Shown: positions 45,022-57,360 of the stretch, piece by piece
Layout: every line of letters starts with the position of its first letter
Numbering within the stretch: position 1 is the stretch's first letter
Assembly: GCF_042453785.1 (NCBI RefSeq)
Contig: NC_091677.1
Location: forward strand, 31,975,001-32,039,000
DNA from: Malus domestica
Taxonomy: Eukaryota; Streptophyta; Magnoliopsida; Rosales; Rosaceae
DNA length: 64,000 nt
Reading direction: 5' to 3'
Notes under the pieces: generated by a model
The model's database searches: none
What the model was told of the DNA's origin: nothing
Seen by the model: only the letters and a program-made list of their open reading frames with translations
Translations under genes and position numbers: made by a program

Positions 45022-48000
45022 AGGTTCCCTCATGTTTTCATGTGTATGTTTGTAATTTCTCGGAGATATGAATAGATAAGCTTTATTTCATTCAATGTAT
45101 TGTGTCAAATATAATAAAGCATATATTGCACTAAGATGTGGTACTTCTGGACCAAATATCAATTCAACTTTTCGCTCACGAAGATGAATGATTTTTCTTA
45201 GTGTCTAAATATTTGAGTATTCAACTCATAATCTTTAATCCATATGGTTCTTTAATATCATAAACATCATGGATAAGATTCGTGTTGGCATATTGTTCGA
45301 TCTGCAGTTCGAGACAATATTTCTCTCAACACTTTATAATCTTTCTTGACTCTTCACGAATCCCAATTTAACATCATCAACTCTTAAGGAGTTCTAATTT
45401 AATGTCATCAATTCTTGCAAGAGATTTTAGTATGTTGCAACAATATCATAATGATAGTACTCACTAAGGCAATTATACCACTCATTGGTATTGAGTACAT
45501 ATTTTATGTTTTACCCTTCGGATGCTTACTTCAAGCAATTTGAATCCTTCAGGGATTTTCTACACTTCATGACACATTTTTCTTTGGAATTTATACAGAG
45601 CAACTTGCTCCCATGTATAATTGAAGGATTTACTTATGGAGATATGATGTGGGCGACTCACAACCCTTCGTATATAATTCTCCATTCATATGAACTCGTT
45701 TACAACCTTGTGTCATATCATGTGAGTGTATTTCACTGTATTACAAATGCCCAATGTAACCTCCTTGGTTCAACATCTTTTGGCTATTTGTATTATATTC
45801 AAATATATAGGTCCATGTTTTCACGTTCTTACAAAATTGTAATGGAATTTCCTTTCTCCATCTTTGTTTTTCGTTGAAAAGAACGAGACTCAATATCAAC
45901 ACAACTCATTGATGATTTTAGTAGCTATTTGTAAGAACCAAAATTACCATTGGTTATCATCAATCTATGATCTCATATTCTCATGTGCATGCACATGCAT
46001 AAAAGCTTTTTATTTCTTTGGATATCCATTGCCTCTTCAAGGGTATTACACTATCTCTTCCAGGATAGTCGTAATTTAGAGAATGCGTATCATAACCTCT
46101 TCTTGAGCATTATAGAGCTTGGATCTTAATCTCCACTTTCGGGAGTTGAGTCATTGGAACCTATACGTCTATCATGCTTCATGCATAAGACATCAACATT
46201 CCCATGTCCGCGAATTGTCCTTTCTGGGATGTGAATCCATGCGGCAACTGTCATGCTTCTAGCATGCAACAGTTATGCTTTGGGAATGTAATAATTCAGT
46301 AATGTCATATTCTTCTTCTTTCAAAAGACTGAATCTTCTGAGTCTGAGGGTTTGTCACACTTCAGGTGTGTAACATATAACTCATTTACTGCCTCATTAT
46401 TTTGTCCAAATAGGGACATCAATTCTTGTAAGCACATTTGCAACAAATATATGTGATTTCATCACTTTTGTTGCATCATTAAAGGCATCTGGCATTTGAT
46501 TGACACATCATTGCATCATTCAATTATTCTTACTTCATTTTCATGTTGGTTGCTTCGTGAATCAAAATAAGACAAATTCTCTTCGTTCTTCTGGAACGAT
46601 CCTTTATTGTCATTCTTCTGGAATGATATTTTCTCCCCTTAACGGCGGGGAAATTGTCTTATCAAAATGACAGTCCGCAAACCATGCAATAAATATATCC
46701 CCAGTTAAGGGTTCTAAATATTAAATGATAGATGGTGTTCAACATCAATGCCCATTTCAGTACATTATGGCAGTGCAATAGACACATAGATAACACAACA
46801 AAAAACTCGTAAATGTATAATGTTTGGCTAGTGCCCAAACACGAGTTGTACTGAGGAATATTGATGGTTGGCAACTGGTATCAACCGAACTTAATAATGC
46901 GTCATGTAAAATGACATGTCCACATGTAGAAAACTGGTAATTTCGTTTTCATGAGTAGAGCGCGAGTAATCAATTTCATCCGCTTAATAAATGCTTCTGC
47001 TAAACCATTTTGAGTATGGACATAAGGAACTTCTGGTTCTTATTTAATAGTCTGTAGACTGAGACTCTTATGGCTTTTATTACAATTAAATTGAGGCACT
47101 ATGGCACTTCAAACTTACGGTACTTATCAAGGAACTTTATGTCTTGATCTTGAGGATCAAGGGACTTCATGCTCGATCCTTTTTGTATGATGGAACTTCA
47201 TGTCCAATCATTTTTATATGATGATGATCAAGAAACTGCAGGTTCTGATCTAATCAAGGAACTCTGGGTCCTTGTTATACTCATCGTAACAAAATATACG
47301 TACAATAAATAAATTAAAGCAATAGGCGGTAATTCCAGCCATAGTAAATAAATTGCATTTAAGTAAATAAAGCTTGTGAAAAGGGCTTTAATTTAGCACC
47401 ATTCACATAAATCAAAACTTAAAGCCGTAGGCGGTAAAACTGTCAATGATAAATAAATTGCTTTAAAGTAAATAGATATTGTGAAAGGGTTTTAAACCAA
47501 CACCAATTCACATAAATAAATATATATTTTTCTTCTTTCTTTTCAGATGGTATGACATATACCATTTCCCATTCCCGTGTTTTCTTCAATTTTTCTTGCA
47601 TGGCCTAGAGAACATAGCATCGCGAAGTAAGAACCTCCATACAGGAACATAGATGACAGCGGGGTTGATGGAGGTACAAGAGAGGGAGGCCTATGTGGAG
47701 TCAGTCTTGCCATCACCATCTTAGACAACCGAGTATTCATGGGAGTTCTCGAGATCCGTCGAAAACGACGCGATCTGGGTTTCCAAGCCTGATGAGATTT
47801 TTCTGGATCTCTGGAAACCAGTTGTCAGGTACGAGTTTTCTTATCTTGTGACGACTACAGGTCGTTGTAAATTTCAATTCTCACCGGAATTCGGTGGGGT
47901 GCTTCTGGCGCGGTGGGAGATACAGAAAATGGACACACATTTTATTATGTGAGATTTTTGGCTAGCAGAGGTGGGAGGTAGGTAATGTTTCACCGGATTT

Positions 48001-48048
48001 ATGGCGTTGTGCTTTCCACTGACATGAGAGCTTATAGTGCTGATAACG

Positions 48049-48485
48049 TGTTGTAAAATCGACGGTGGGTGTAGTGGAATAAATAAACAGGACACAAAAT
48101 TTACGAGGTTCCTCTACAGTCAGTGTGACTGGAGTACATCATCGGGGCAGCAGTGATGCTTTCATTGTAATCTGCAATAATAAGAGTACAAAGATAACTC
48201 TCTCTATTATCTCCTCTTCTCTTCTTTCCTCTCTCTCTCTACCGTGAGTCTCTCTGTATGTTTTTTTTTATTGCATTTGAGTGCTCTATTTATAGAGCAA
48301 CTCGTATTATTACAATTTCACATTTACAACACCCAATGTAGAAAAACGATCTCCTGCATCCAAAGTCAATTTCCATTTTCATGGGCATTGAAAACTTATG
48401 CCAAAGTTGAAAACCCATTCTGTGTAAGAATTGGAAAGTCTTCCAAGGTACTGTGGGCATTCACTACCTAGCAGTATTTTCAACA
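48049..48485 (-). repeat. Copia 5' LTR
   Basis: 437 bp, collinear with 42647-43079, followed by the AAGCG target duplication. Confidence 0.88.
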
Positions 48486-48490
48486 AAGCG

Positions 48491-49785
48491 AAGCGAATTG
48501 AGATTTAGTGGAAAGATAATGAGGCTATTTAGACATTCTCAACAAAGAGAAGGACACACTACATAGCGCTTCTTATTAAAATTAATTTGTGATACATGCA
48601 AAGACAAAGCCAAAGATTCAATGGATGGGGGCAATACTTAAACAATAAAATCACAAATTAAAAGAGCTAAAGAATTACTAAACAAAATACTTATATATTA
48701 ATACATAAAATTTTTCATTACAACATCCCTCGACTCATTTTCATATTTTAAAAGCGTTGCATGACAACTTCATTACTAACACAATCAAATATCTCTCTAT
48801 CTATAGAAAAATAATCATGTTATTATTCATCCATTAGTCACCTATCTGATTTCTCAATCTATTCTTCCAAAATTCTTGGGCGAAAATGTGCAGTATCAAT
48901 TAGAACAATTAATGCTAATATCACAAGCAAATAAACTAGTGATACACTTTGCTAATGTCACAAGCATGTTCATTTTTTTGCAACCAAATGAGTGGGGGCA
49001 TCTGCCCCCCCTAACCCATGGTGGCTCTGTCCATGAATACATGTTTGATTACAAAAAAAAAAAAGTCATATTGGTAGATAAATACAATTAAGAAATAACA
49101 TATATGAATAGGGCTATAAGAAGAAATAATTAAAGAGATAATTAGAAGGAGAATTCGTATGCTACATTTTAAAGCGATGATTATTAATAATAAAATAGTC
49201 CTAAACTCAAAGAATCGAACATATTTTAATAAAACAACTATGTTTAATATGGGTCAAAATTTGAACCCATTTCGTAGCATAAATTACACGAAACTTTTTC
49301 TAGAACAAGAAAATGAGACATGGGTGCTTACCTCAGTTATTTAAATAGTTGACCTATGCATATACATCACTTGTTTTGGATATTTATCTACGCGATTTCA
49401 TCTCCCATCAAAATTCGGGAAACAAAATCCCAAATCCGATTTGAAAACAAAAATTTTATTTTACTTAATTAATCCACGCGCGAAATCAGGTAACCGGTAA
49501 TCCTATTCCCCCAAACCCAACTGTATTTGTATTTTGTATCGTTACGGATTCGAATCCTTTTAACTTTCCCCTTTCAGGCCAGCACAAATCTTCACCTTTT
49601 TTCCATACAAATCCCCTACGCCCCACCTCACTATCTCTTTCCACGTTTCCACATCTTATTCGCTGTTGACAGCCCACAGCTTCAAACAAATGGCTTGTAG
49701 ATCCCAATTGTAATAGGTCGGCACGCACCCGATCCCCGCCGCCGCAAGATGTACGCGTCAAATTTTCAAAAACGTGTGAATGGCC
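48491..49785. other. Spacer upstream of the calmodulin-like gene
   Basis: AT-rich sequence without a recognised gene. Around 48960-49030 it contains GGGGGCATCTGCCCCCCCTA, probably repeat-derived. Confidence 0.4.
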
Positions 49786-49795
49786 TATATATATA
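49786..49795 (+). promoter_or_regulatory. TATA box of the calmodulin-like gene
   Basis: TATATATATA lies 114 bp before the ATG. It is followed by a CT-rich leader (CTCTCTCTCT near 49855-49870), typical of plant leaders. Confidence 0.6.
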
Positions 49796-49899
49796 CATCT
49801 GTTGTTAGTCAAAAGCTATCAAACAGAAACAGAAAAGCTCCAAATCTCTCTCATCACTCTCTCTCTCTCTAGAAAGTCTCTCTCACTGTGTTTGCTGCG

Positions 49900-50364
49900 A
49901 TGTCAAAGAGCGATTTGGTTTCCAAAGGCTCGGGAGACGGCGCCGCCGGCTCCATGGAGGAGCTGAAGAAGGTCTTCGACAAGTTCGACAAGAACGGCGA
50001 CGGCAGGATCTCCTGCGACGAGCTCAGGGGCGTTTTCGGCGATCTCGGTTCCGAGACGGCCTCACTGGAGGAGGTCCAGCGCATTATGGCTGAGTTCGAC
50101 AAGGACGGCGACGGTCACATTGACATCGAGGAGTTCGCCGAGATCATCAATGGCGGATCCACCAAGGAGCTTCGCGACGCGTTCGACCTCTACGATCTCG
50201 ACAAGAACGGGCTGATCTCCACGAGTGAGCTGCATGAAGTGCTGAAGCGGTTGGGGCAGAAGTGTTCGCTCAAGGACTGCGCGAAGATGATCAGCTCCGT
50301 CGATGTCGACGGCGATGGCCACGTCAACTTCGCCGAGTTCAAGAAGATGATGACTCGCAAATAA
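49900..50364 (+). CDS. Calmodulin-like calcium-binding protein, four EF hands
   Basis: An intronless gene for 154 residues. Four EF-hand loops are seen: DKNGDGRISCDE (30-41), DKDGDGHIDIEE (67-78), DLDKNGLISTSE (99-110) and DVDGDGHVNFAE (135-146). Each has Asp at position 1 and Glu at 12, so all four should bind calcium. The variable N-terminal 18 residues, the length and the FDLYDLDKNGLIS stretch resemble the Arabidopsis CML26/CML27 group. Such proteins act as calcium sensors in the cytosol or nucleus; the target is unknown. The frame is open upstream to 49888, but the first ATG is 49900. The gene is GC-rich compared with its surroundings. Confidence 0.95.
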   Translation: MSKSDLVSKGSGDGAAGSMEELKKVFDKFDKNGDGRISCDELRGVFGDLGSETASLEEVQRIMAEFDKDGDGHIDIEEFAEIINGGSTKELRDAFDLYDLDKNGLISTSELHEVLKRLGQKCSLKDCAKMISSVDVDGDGHVNFAEFKKMMTRK

Positions 50365-51049
50365 AGCGATTGAAGCGAATGGATCGGTAAAGCAACATAA
50401 CAGTACAAAAAATTAGTTAGTATAAAATTAGAGTTTAATTAGGGATTTGGATTTAAATATCTTAGAGATTGACGTAGTTAATTTTAAGGTATACAAAACC
50501 TATTGAAGTATTACTGGTGCTAATTGTTCGCGTTTTCAAATATTTTTCTTCTGGTTTGTTCTATTTTGCTTTATCTTCTTTTAATTTTTTAATTTTATTT
50601 TACGGCTAATGGTTTGTTTGCTTTGTTGAATTCAACTGCAAAATTTAGAGTGATTTCAATGTGTTTAGTCGTTAAATTTGATTTCCACACGTTTTTGCAG
50701 TTGAAGAAAAATTGGTGAAAATTAAATTATTATATTTGGTTTTTATTTAATATTTTATTTATTGTATTGGTAGATTTATTATGCAAGTGGGTGGGAGTAA
50801 CAAAAAGGGTGGTTGGTATTGATAAAACTTGGGTGATGATGTTCCCGTGTTTGAGGTGGTAACGGTGGTTGTACGAAATATAAATACACATGCGGTCATG
50901 TGTCCTGTCTTTTTTGCTGACCTCAACGCGGAATTGGACTTTTTGCTTGCTTTGTTTGCCTGTTCTTCTTTTGTGGGTTGTTTTATTCTCACTTTACAGA
51001 TGGTTGAATACACTACATATACTGAATACATCTTACAATTACTTTTTCA
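50365..51049. other. 3' flank of the calmodulin-like gene and spacer
   Basis: Presumed 3' untranslated sequence, then AT-rich DNA. A short frame at 50829-51227 runs into the next TIR and looks non-coding. Confidence 0.4.
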
Positions 51050-51909
51050 ATTCAAATTGAATAAATTATATAATACATTTTTAGGTTTGAGGTTTATTAC
51101 AACCTCATACAACATCTTTAAAATGTTTCACTTAATACTATTTTATTTCAAAATAATACATCTGTTAGATTTTCTATCTATTGGTCTGTTAAATGCTGAC
51201 GTGGCTGTCACATTTATGCTAATGTAGCTGCCACGTGGCAAAAAAAATTTATACATTAAAAATATTATAATATTAACCCTACTTAAAAAAAATAAAAATA
51301 AATAAATAACCCAAACATAGAAATCCTTCCCCGCAACCCCACATCCCACCCCCACCCCCTTACCCATCTCTTCCTTCCCGTCTGTCCATCCCCTCCACCC
51401 GTCCATCCATTCCTTCCACCCCTCCATCCCCTCCACCCGAGCACCCCTTAGCGCGGGTCCCACCTCGACCTATCTCTCTCCTTCCCTCTCTCTCCTCGGT
51501 AAAATGTGGAATTTGTGATGCGAGTGTGGTTTTTGAGGTCTAGTGCCTCGCCTACACCGTCCTCCCAACCGCTTCACCTACACCGTCCTGACTCAACCAC
51601 TCCAACAACCCTATCCAAATTTCTCCATATATTCTTCTCCCCTCCCAAAAAAAAAAAAAAAAACTCCTAACTTTCACTCCCACTCTCAAAATCCAAATTC
51701 CAGCCATTGTTGATGGACCATCGTCTTGCCTTCTCAACCCTCAAGCTCCGCATAACCACCGTCTTCACTCTTTCCCACCCCGCCGTCTAATCGTGGACCG
51801 CTGATCGGTTCTTGAGGCCGTTGACCGTCGTTGCCGGAGCCGGGGCGAGCCACTGCGAGTTCAGCAGCCTCAACTTGCCTCTTGACCCCCGAACCTGACC
51901 CGGAAAGGA

Positions 51910-52050
51910 CCTCTGCACCATCTTGTAGAATCATCCGCATCTATTCCATCTTGCGATCACTCAGGAGTTAAAGAAGTTGGCCGATGATCGGGAACTCACT
52001 CTTTCGCTTGCGTCTCTCAATGCCGCCTCACATGAGGCCTGCCTTCATAG
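51910..52050 (+). pseudogene. Captured DUF760-like gene fragment
   Basis: The frame reads NHPHLFHLAITQELKKLADD, then RELTLSLASLNAASHEACLHR, and ends at a GTATTT donor at 52051. This matches the start of the DUF760 domain of the plant UV-B-induced protein At3g17800 family (helical region with HPHL...ELKKLADDRE...EAxLHRR). One TAG stands just before NHPHL. Only this exon edge is present, so it is a transposon-captured piece, not a gene. The family call is by eye. Confidence 0.55.
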
Positions 52051-52527
52051 GTATTTTCTTAAATCTCATTACTTTTTTTTTTCTTCTGGTTTTGCTTAAA
52101 TTTCATATGAACGTATAAAGGTTCTATTTTTACAGTAATCTTTCCAGATTTATGTGATATTTTTATTTTTATTTTTTGTAATTTTTCTCGTAAAGATTGA
52201 AACTTTTTTAAAGTTGTTATTGTGATGTTTAAGCAATTTAACTGTAAAATAATGACTAAAATCCAATCCCTCTAGCTGTTCATCTCCTAATTTGTAAACG
52301 GGTTGGTTGGTGGGTAGAATCAGGTATGGAAGTGCTTTAATGGGGATGAATTGCGAGCTGAGTGGTGGATTTTGTAAATGGGAGTTGCAAAGAGGTGAGG
52401 GGAACGAAGGGGATCTGGGTTTGGGTTTTTTTTGTTTTTTGTTTTTTTTTAAATAGGGTTAATGTTATAATCTTTTTATTGTATATAAAAAATAAAAATA
52501 AAAAATTTGCCATGTGGCGGCCACATC

Positions 52528-53420
52528 TAGGGGTGGGTTCGGTTCAAATCGGTTCGATTTTTTGCCACATCTAGGTTTGGTTTTTTTTTTCTGTTCGGTT
52601 TTTTCCGGTTCGGTTTCGGTTTTTTGTTTTTGTTTTTTTTTCAAAAAATGAAAAACATTGAAATTTTAAATTTTAACATCTCCAACACAATCATAACATA
52701 AACATTCTAACTAGAATCAAAGACAATGAAAATAAACATTTAAAGTTAACTAAAATCATCAATCAAGTCTTCCAAAGTCCAAACTAACAACCTCACAACA
52801 CAAAAATCGTACAAATGACTTAGAAAAGTTAAATTGCATGATGTTGTTCAAAGATCAGGGTTGTTTGCTTGTAACTGCATGTTGACAACTTGATTAGTAA
52901 AAGTAATGCGTGGGTGGATTTATTTAGTGTGTGTTAGATTCTTTTCCATCACAAATTACGCAAGTAATCTACCCAAAATAAATGTTTATAGATTCTGTTA
53001 CATATTATATGAGAGTAGATTTAGAAAAGAAAGCTGGGGCAGAAGTAGACGGTGCTATGTAGATGGATGTAGGTACTTCAGGAGGAGGTTTGGTTCCGAA
53101 ACCTTATATGGGGGAGAAATAATACGTTAGGATTTAGAGTTTTTATAGGCCTTTTTTTAATATTTTGAGCTCAAAGTTTGGCAACACATTGGGTTTAGCA
53201 CATTTTAACTTACAAATTAGGTTTAGAAAATAATACCCAAAACAAATAATTAAATAAAAAATTAATTTAATTAATTCGGTTCGGTTCGGTTTGGTTCGTT
53301 TCTAGATCACTAAAACTGAAACCGAACCAAAAGAATTCGGTTCGGTTCGGTTTTTTCAATTCGATTCGGTTTTTTTTTCGATTCGATTTTTTCGGTTTTC
53401 GATTTTTGAACCCACCCCTG
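52528..53420. mobile_element. hAT-like non-autonomous element
   Basis: The ends TAGGGGTGGGTTC and (inverted) CAGGGGTGGGTTC form a 13-bp TIR. GCCACATC (52520-52527) and TCCACATC (53421-53428) flank it, an 8-bp duplication with one mismatch. Both ends are rich in GGTTCGGTT and AATCGAATCG motifs in opposite orientation. No transposase. It sits inside the Mutator-like element. Confidence 0.8.
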
Positions 53421-53457
53421 TCCACATCAGCACAAATGTGGCAGCCATGTTAGCATT

Positions 53458-53827
53458 TGTTTATACCATATTTAGGGCATCCGTATTTAGATTTCGTACA
53501 AATATTCAGGGGACTTAAATGTAATTATGTAATAAAGGAAGGAAGCAAATATGTAATAAGTGAGGAGCTCTTATTCTATAAAAGGACTCATCACCTTCAC
53601 AATTAAAGAGGCCATTTCTTAAGCCTTCTCACCCCTCTCAAAGTCTCACTCTTATTACAGAGGCTCTCACACTTTTTCCCTCACAATCCTCTCAGAAATA
53701 CAATAATCAGTGTGGACGTAGCTCAAACATTGGGGTGAACCACGATACATCTTGTGTTATTTACATTTCTTGCAGATTCACGGTCGGATTTACGTTGTTT
53801 CAAGACCTCCGATTTTGTGCATCACCA
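53458..53827 (+). repeat. Left LTR
   Basis: 370 bp with TTCTATAAAAGGACTC as the TATA region, collinear with 56991-57360. Confidence 0.88.
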
Positions 53828-54960
53828 TTTGGCGCCGTCTGTGGGAATTGATATGAAAAGTTGTGTCGGTTCTCTTTCAATTTTTCACCTCCGCCATGAA
53901 TCTGCAGAAACCCAGAACCTCTCTCCTTGGGTTGTTCCAAAAAAAAAAAAGCTTGAGATTTTCATCAGAGAGTAAGTGTACCTAAAGCTGTGTCCTTTAT
54001 AGTTGCTAGAGCGCAGGACGACAATCACCACTTCCTAAGAGGTTGTAAACAAAAGGAATCCGGAGCAGTGCAACACTTCTCAGCCACACTGATACGGTGT
54101 TGAGTGAGGAAACAAAAAGCTGAAATGGACACAAAGCGAGATTTGAAAGGGACGACAGAAGGCGAGAATGGAAAGAGGAAAAGGACAACGCACAGCTTGC
54201 AAAACGACTTTCAGAGCTCCATAACCTATCTTCTCCCTGCATAAACTTCCTCCTCGTGTGCTTCTCCAGGTCATCTTCTCTGTACATAAAATCCCCCACG
54301 TCTTTTCTACCATAAAGGACATCTCCCACCCCATGCAGCCTTGTAGCAGAGAAATGCAGGAAATGAACTCCCCAGCTTCCTCATCGCAACTCTCCCTTCA
54401 AGACCACCACCACCTCCAACAACGATGTCGGCAACGGCTCCTCCTTCAAAATCCACAAACATTGCAAACAGTAATGGAATTGGAGATTCGCGAAGCCTTT
54501 GCCGTTGGGATCCGAAACGACGCCGTACTCCACCACATGGCAGGTAGGTCGCTACGTGCTTTTCCTCTTCATCTTCTTCTTGCTCGGACGGAAGAAGCAG
54601 CCAACAAATGGCCACGGCGGACGGCCCCGACAACCGTACGAGTTTCAGCGCTCGCTCGTGCTATCCTGATGTTGGATGGTTGGACAAAAACGTAGATTCC
54701 GTCTTGAAACTCCGACTTTCATTCGGGTCTAAAACCCACAACAGGCTCGTCATCACACCATTCCCAGTCAATGATGATAAACCTTCATCTTGCGCACAGA
54801 CGCGTATACCAGCGCCATCGCCTACCATCTCCTCCGCGTAAATCCACCATTATGGGTCACTTCCGCACACTTCCACACCAACGCCGTCGCTTGCCACCTC
54901 CTCAACACTTCCTCTGATTACACACTTCCCCGAAACTACTCAGCTCAGCAGCTTGAACTG

Positions 54961-55182
54961 ATGGAGTGCGCTTCCAAGACGGCGAAGCTGACGGTGGACA
55001 CGAGCAGCCTCTCAATCTGCATGAAAGGCAAGCACCGGGAAATCCGGGACAGGGTGGTGGAGTACTTCAACAAGCGGCCAATGTTTCAGACACCGATGGA
55101 GATTTTGAAGGACAACTACCAGGAGCTTTGCATGAAGCAGCTTGTGGGGTTAGGGAGAGAGGCTGAGATCAGGCTTTTCTGA
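54961..55182 (+). pseudogene. Acyl-CoA oxidase (ACX2-like) fragment inside the LTR element
   Basis: The frame gives KLTVDTSSLSICMKGKHREI, then RDRVVEYFNKRPMFQTPMEI and LKDNYQELCMKQLVGLGREA. This lines up with the N-terminal part of plant peroxisomal acyl-CoA oxidase 2 (sequence of the type KGKH..I..K...FFN.RPDLQTP.EI.KD.HRELCM.QL..L.REAG). It stops after EIRLF at 55180, so FAD-binding and catalytic parts are missing. The adjoining open frame upstream (54790-54960) and GC-rich sequence on both sides (54340-54790, 55230-55340) look coding but unrecognised. The fragment is presumably a transduced host exon. Confidence 0.65.
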
Positions 55183-56029
55183 TTCGCGTTCTGGGTTGTG
55201 AGATTTCGAGATAGACAGAGAGACAAGCCGTGCTCGATGGAAATGAGCTAAAAGCCACCGGAGCTGAGCCTTTGATCGACGGGCGACACGGCCTCTACAT
55301 CCATGGCTGGGAAATTGAGTCTCGCAAACGCTCCACACACACATATATATACATACATATTCCATGCCACCGACGATCAAGGAGACTGGAGACTGGAAAT
55401 TTCTTTGCTTGTGATCATATCCCTTCCTGCACATAGTGACAGGTTTAGCCCATCTTTTGGATCACCTCAATTTCTACGTTATCACTTTACGCTACTCATT
55501 CCTCTCAGCTCATAGACAGAACAGAGAGAAAGGTGCGGTGGAAAACAGGAAGAAGATAAGTTTTCTTACAATATTTCTATTATTATTCTCCTTTGTGTTG
55601 TCTGCCATATGCCAAAAGGAAGAAGAGAAAAATGAAAGCGAAAGCAAAGCAGAAAGAGAAAAGAAGAAAGCAAAAGCAAAGCAGAAAACGAAAGCAAAAG
55701 CATAGCAGAAAACAAAAGCAAAAGCAACGCACCAACGATCTGCAACTGTCGAAGCTTTTGTGTCGAAACCTTTGTTTTGAATGATGTAATTTATTTTTCT
55801 TATCTTTCGCAGATATCTGTATAACCCCAACAGAGGGTAAAAAAAAAACGGCAAAACCCAAAATAAATGGGCTGGCATGTTGTGGAGGGCGCAGGTCCAT
55901 AAGCCCATAATAGCACAAACCAGGTGACCAAAAGTACGCCCAGTACTACAAAAAATTATTCGGCACCCCGCCGCTATTACCACCAACCAGGTGATCAAAA
56001 GTACGCCTAGTACTTCAAATTATACATGA

Positions 56030-56335
56030 GCATTACTCATGTCAATCATACATAAACATTCATGAGCATCACTCATGTCAACATCCATGAGCATCACTCA
56101 TGTCAATCAACATAAACATTCATAAGCATCACTCATGTCAATCAGCTTCAAAAGCTTCATTTACAGAGCTCTAGCTTCAAAAGCTTCATTTACAAAAGCT
56201 CTAGCTTCAAAAGCTTCATTTACATAGCTCTAACTTCAAAAGCTTCATTTACAAAAGCTCTAGCTTCAAAAGCTTCATTTACAGAGCTTCAGCTTCAAAG
56301 CTTCACTTGCAAAGCTTCAAGTACAAAGCTTCAGT
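56030..56335 (+). repeat. Tandem repeats in the LTR element
   Basis: Units with ATGAGCATCACTCATGTCAA and CATAAACATTC are followed by about six units of GCTCTAGCTTCAAAAGCTTC plus ATTTACA. Confidence 0.85.
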
Positions 56336-56504
56336 GCAGGGTATACAAATACCACTTCCGAACAACCGCCACTTCGACCCATACATGGATTCAATTTGAA
56401 GTCTCTAGCCAACAGAATCTATTGACCAAAGACTTGGGGGACTATATTATGTACCATATATTGGGCCTCATGAAAAATACTTGGGGGACTTAGCCTATTA
56501 TTTA

Positions 56505-56835
56505 TGTACTGAGGAGCGAGCCCTTATTTTATAAAAGGGACTCTCTCACCTTCATTAGAGAGTATCGCCACCAACTGAGCAACCGCCTCGCTGCGAGCAT
56601 CACTCCTAACCCATTATTCATGTACTGAGGAGCGAGCTCTTATTCTATAAAATGGACTCCCTCACCATCATTAGAGAGCATCGCCGCCTACTGAGCAACC
56701 GCCTCGCCGTGAACATCAACTCTAGCCCATCATTTATGTATTGAGGAGCGAGCCCTTATTCTATAAAAGGGACTCCCTTACCTTCAACACCACAAGCCGA
56801 GCCAACCAAGGCAACATAAGCCATGAGCCTCGCAG
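56505..56835 (+). repeat. Three TATA-bearing tandem units related to the LTR
   Basis: Three units of about 110-120 bp share ACTGAGGAGCGAGC, then TTATTCTATAAAA.GGGACTC and CCTTCATTAGAGAG (copies near 56508, 56623 and 56738). The motif matches the U3/TATA part of the flanking LTRs. Confidence 0.8.
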
Positions 56836-56990
56836 CATGTGCTACTTCTAGTTGAGCATCATTTTAGATTGAGCACCGCCTTATATCGAGCATCAGTTCA
56901 AGACAACATCTAGTTACTTCGGCCCACACATGGACTGAATTTCAAGTCTCCAGCCAAAAGACTTTCTTGACTGAAGACTTGGGGGACTAT

Positions 56991-57360
56991 TGTTTATATC
57001 ATATTTAGGGCATCCGTATTTAGATCTCGTACAAATACTCGGGGGACTTAAATGTAATTATGTAATAAAGGAAGAGAGCAAATATGTAATAAGTGAGAAG
57101 CCCTTATTCTATAAAAGGACTCCTCACCCTCACAATTAGAGAGGTCATTTCTTAAGCCTTCTCACCCCTCTCAAAGCCTCACTCTCATTACAGAGGCTCT
57201 CACATTCTCTCCCTCACAATCCTCTCAGAAATACAATAATCAGTGTGGACGTAGCCCAAACATTGGGGTGAACCACGATACATCTTGTGTTATTTACATT
57301 TCTTGCAGATTCACGGTCGGATTTACATTGTTCCAAGACCTCCGGTTTTGTGCATCAACA
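56991..57360 (+). repeat. Right LTR
   Basis: 370 bp, collinear with the left LTR, ending CATCAACA before the GCATT target duplication. Confidence 0.88.

Larger units (their letters stand above)
42647..48485 (-). mobile_element. Ty1/copia LTR retrotransposon, old and broken
   Basis: Direct LTRs at 42647-43079 and 48049-48485 start TGTT and end CAACA. The 5-bp target duplication is AAGCG (42642-42646 and 48486-48490). On the minus strand a purine tract (AAGGGGGAG) abuts the 3' LTR at the left, and TTATCAGCAC follows the 5' LTR at the right, so the element reads right to left. Traces of copia pol are visible on the minus strand near 46600-46900, but the interior is heavily decayed. The LTRs differ by about 5 percent by my count, which suggests an age of a few million years. 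A coiled-coil frame on the opposite strand is at 44404-45021. Confidence 0.88.
53458..57360 (+). mobile_element. Non-autonomous LTR element with a captured host gene piece
   Basis: Two 370-bp LTRs (53458-53827 and 56991-57360) run TGTTTATA to ATCA(A/C)CA. GCATT flanks the element (53453-53457 and 57361-57365). TTGGCGCCGTCTGTGGG, a common primer-binding region of plant LTR elements, follows the left LTR; GACTTGGGGGACTAT precedes the right LTR. No gag or pol is seen. The interior instead carries host-gene-like sequence (54340-55180) and tandem repeats (56030-56830). The LTRs differ at about 22 positions by my count (about 6 percent), mostly transitions, suggesting a few million years. Confidence 0.88.

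Noticed and set aside
49888-49899. Four-codon upstream extension of the calmodulin-like gene
   Set aside because: Begins with GTG; the ATG at 49900 is the natural start.
54790-55182. A free-standing 130-residue gene
   Set aside because: It fuses an unrecognised stretch to a truncated acyl-CoA oxidase piece within an LTR element.
55510-55998. 162-residue minus-strand frame, Phe/Ala-rich
   Set aside because: Arises from an AAAGCAAAAGC-type low-complexity repeat on the plus strand.
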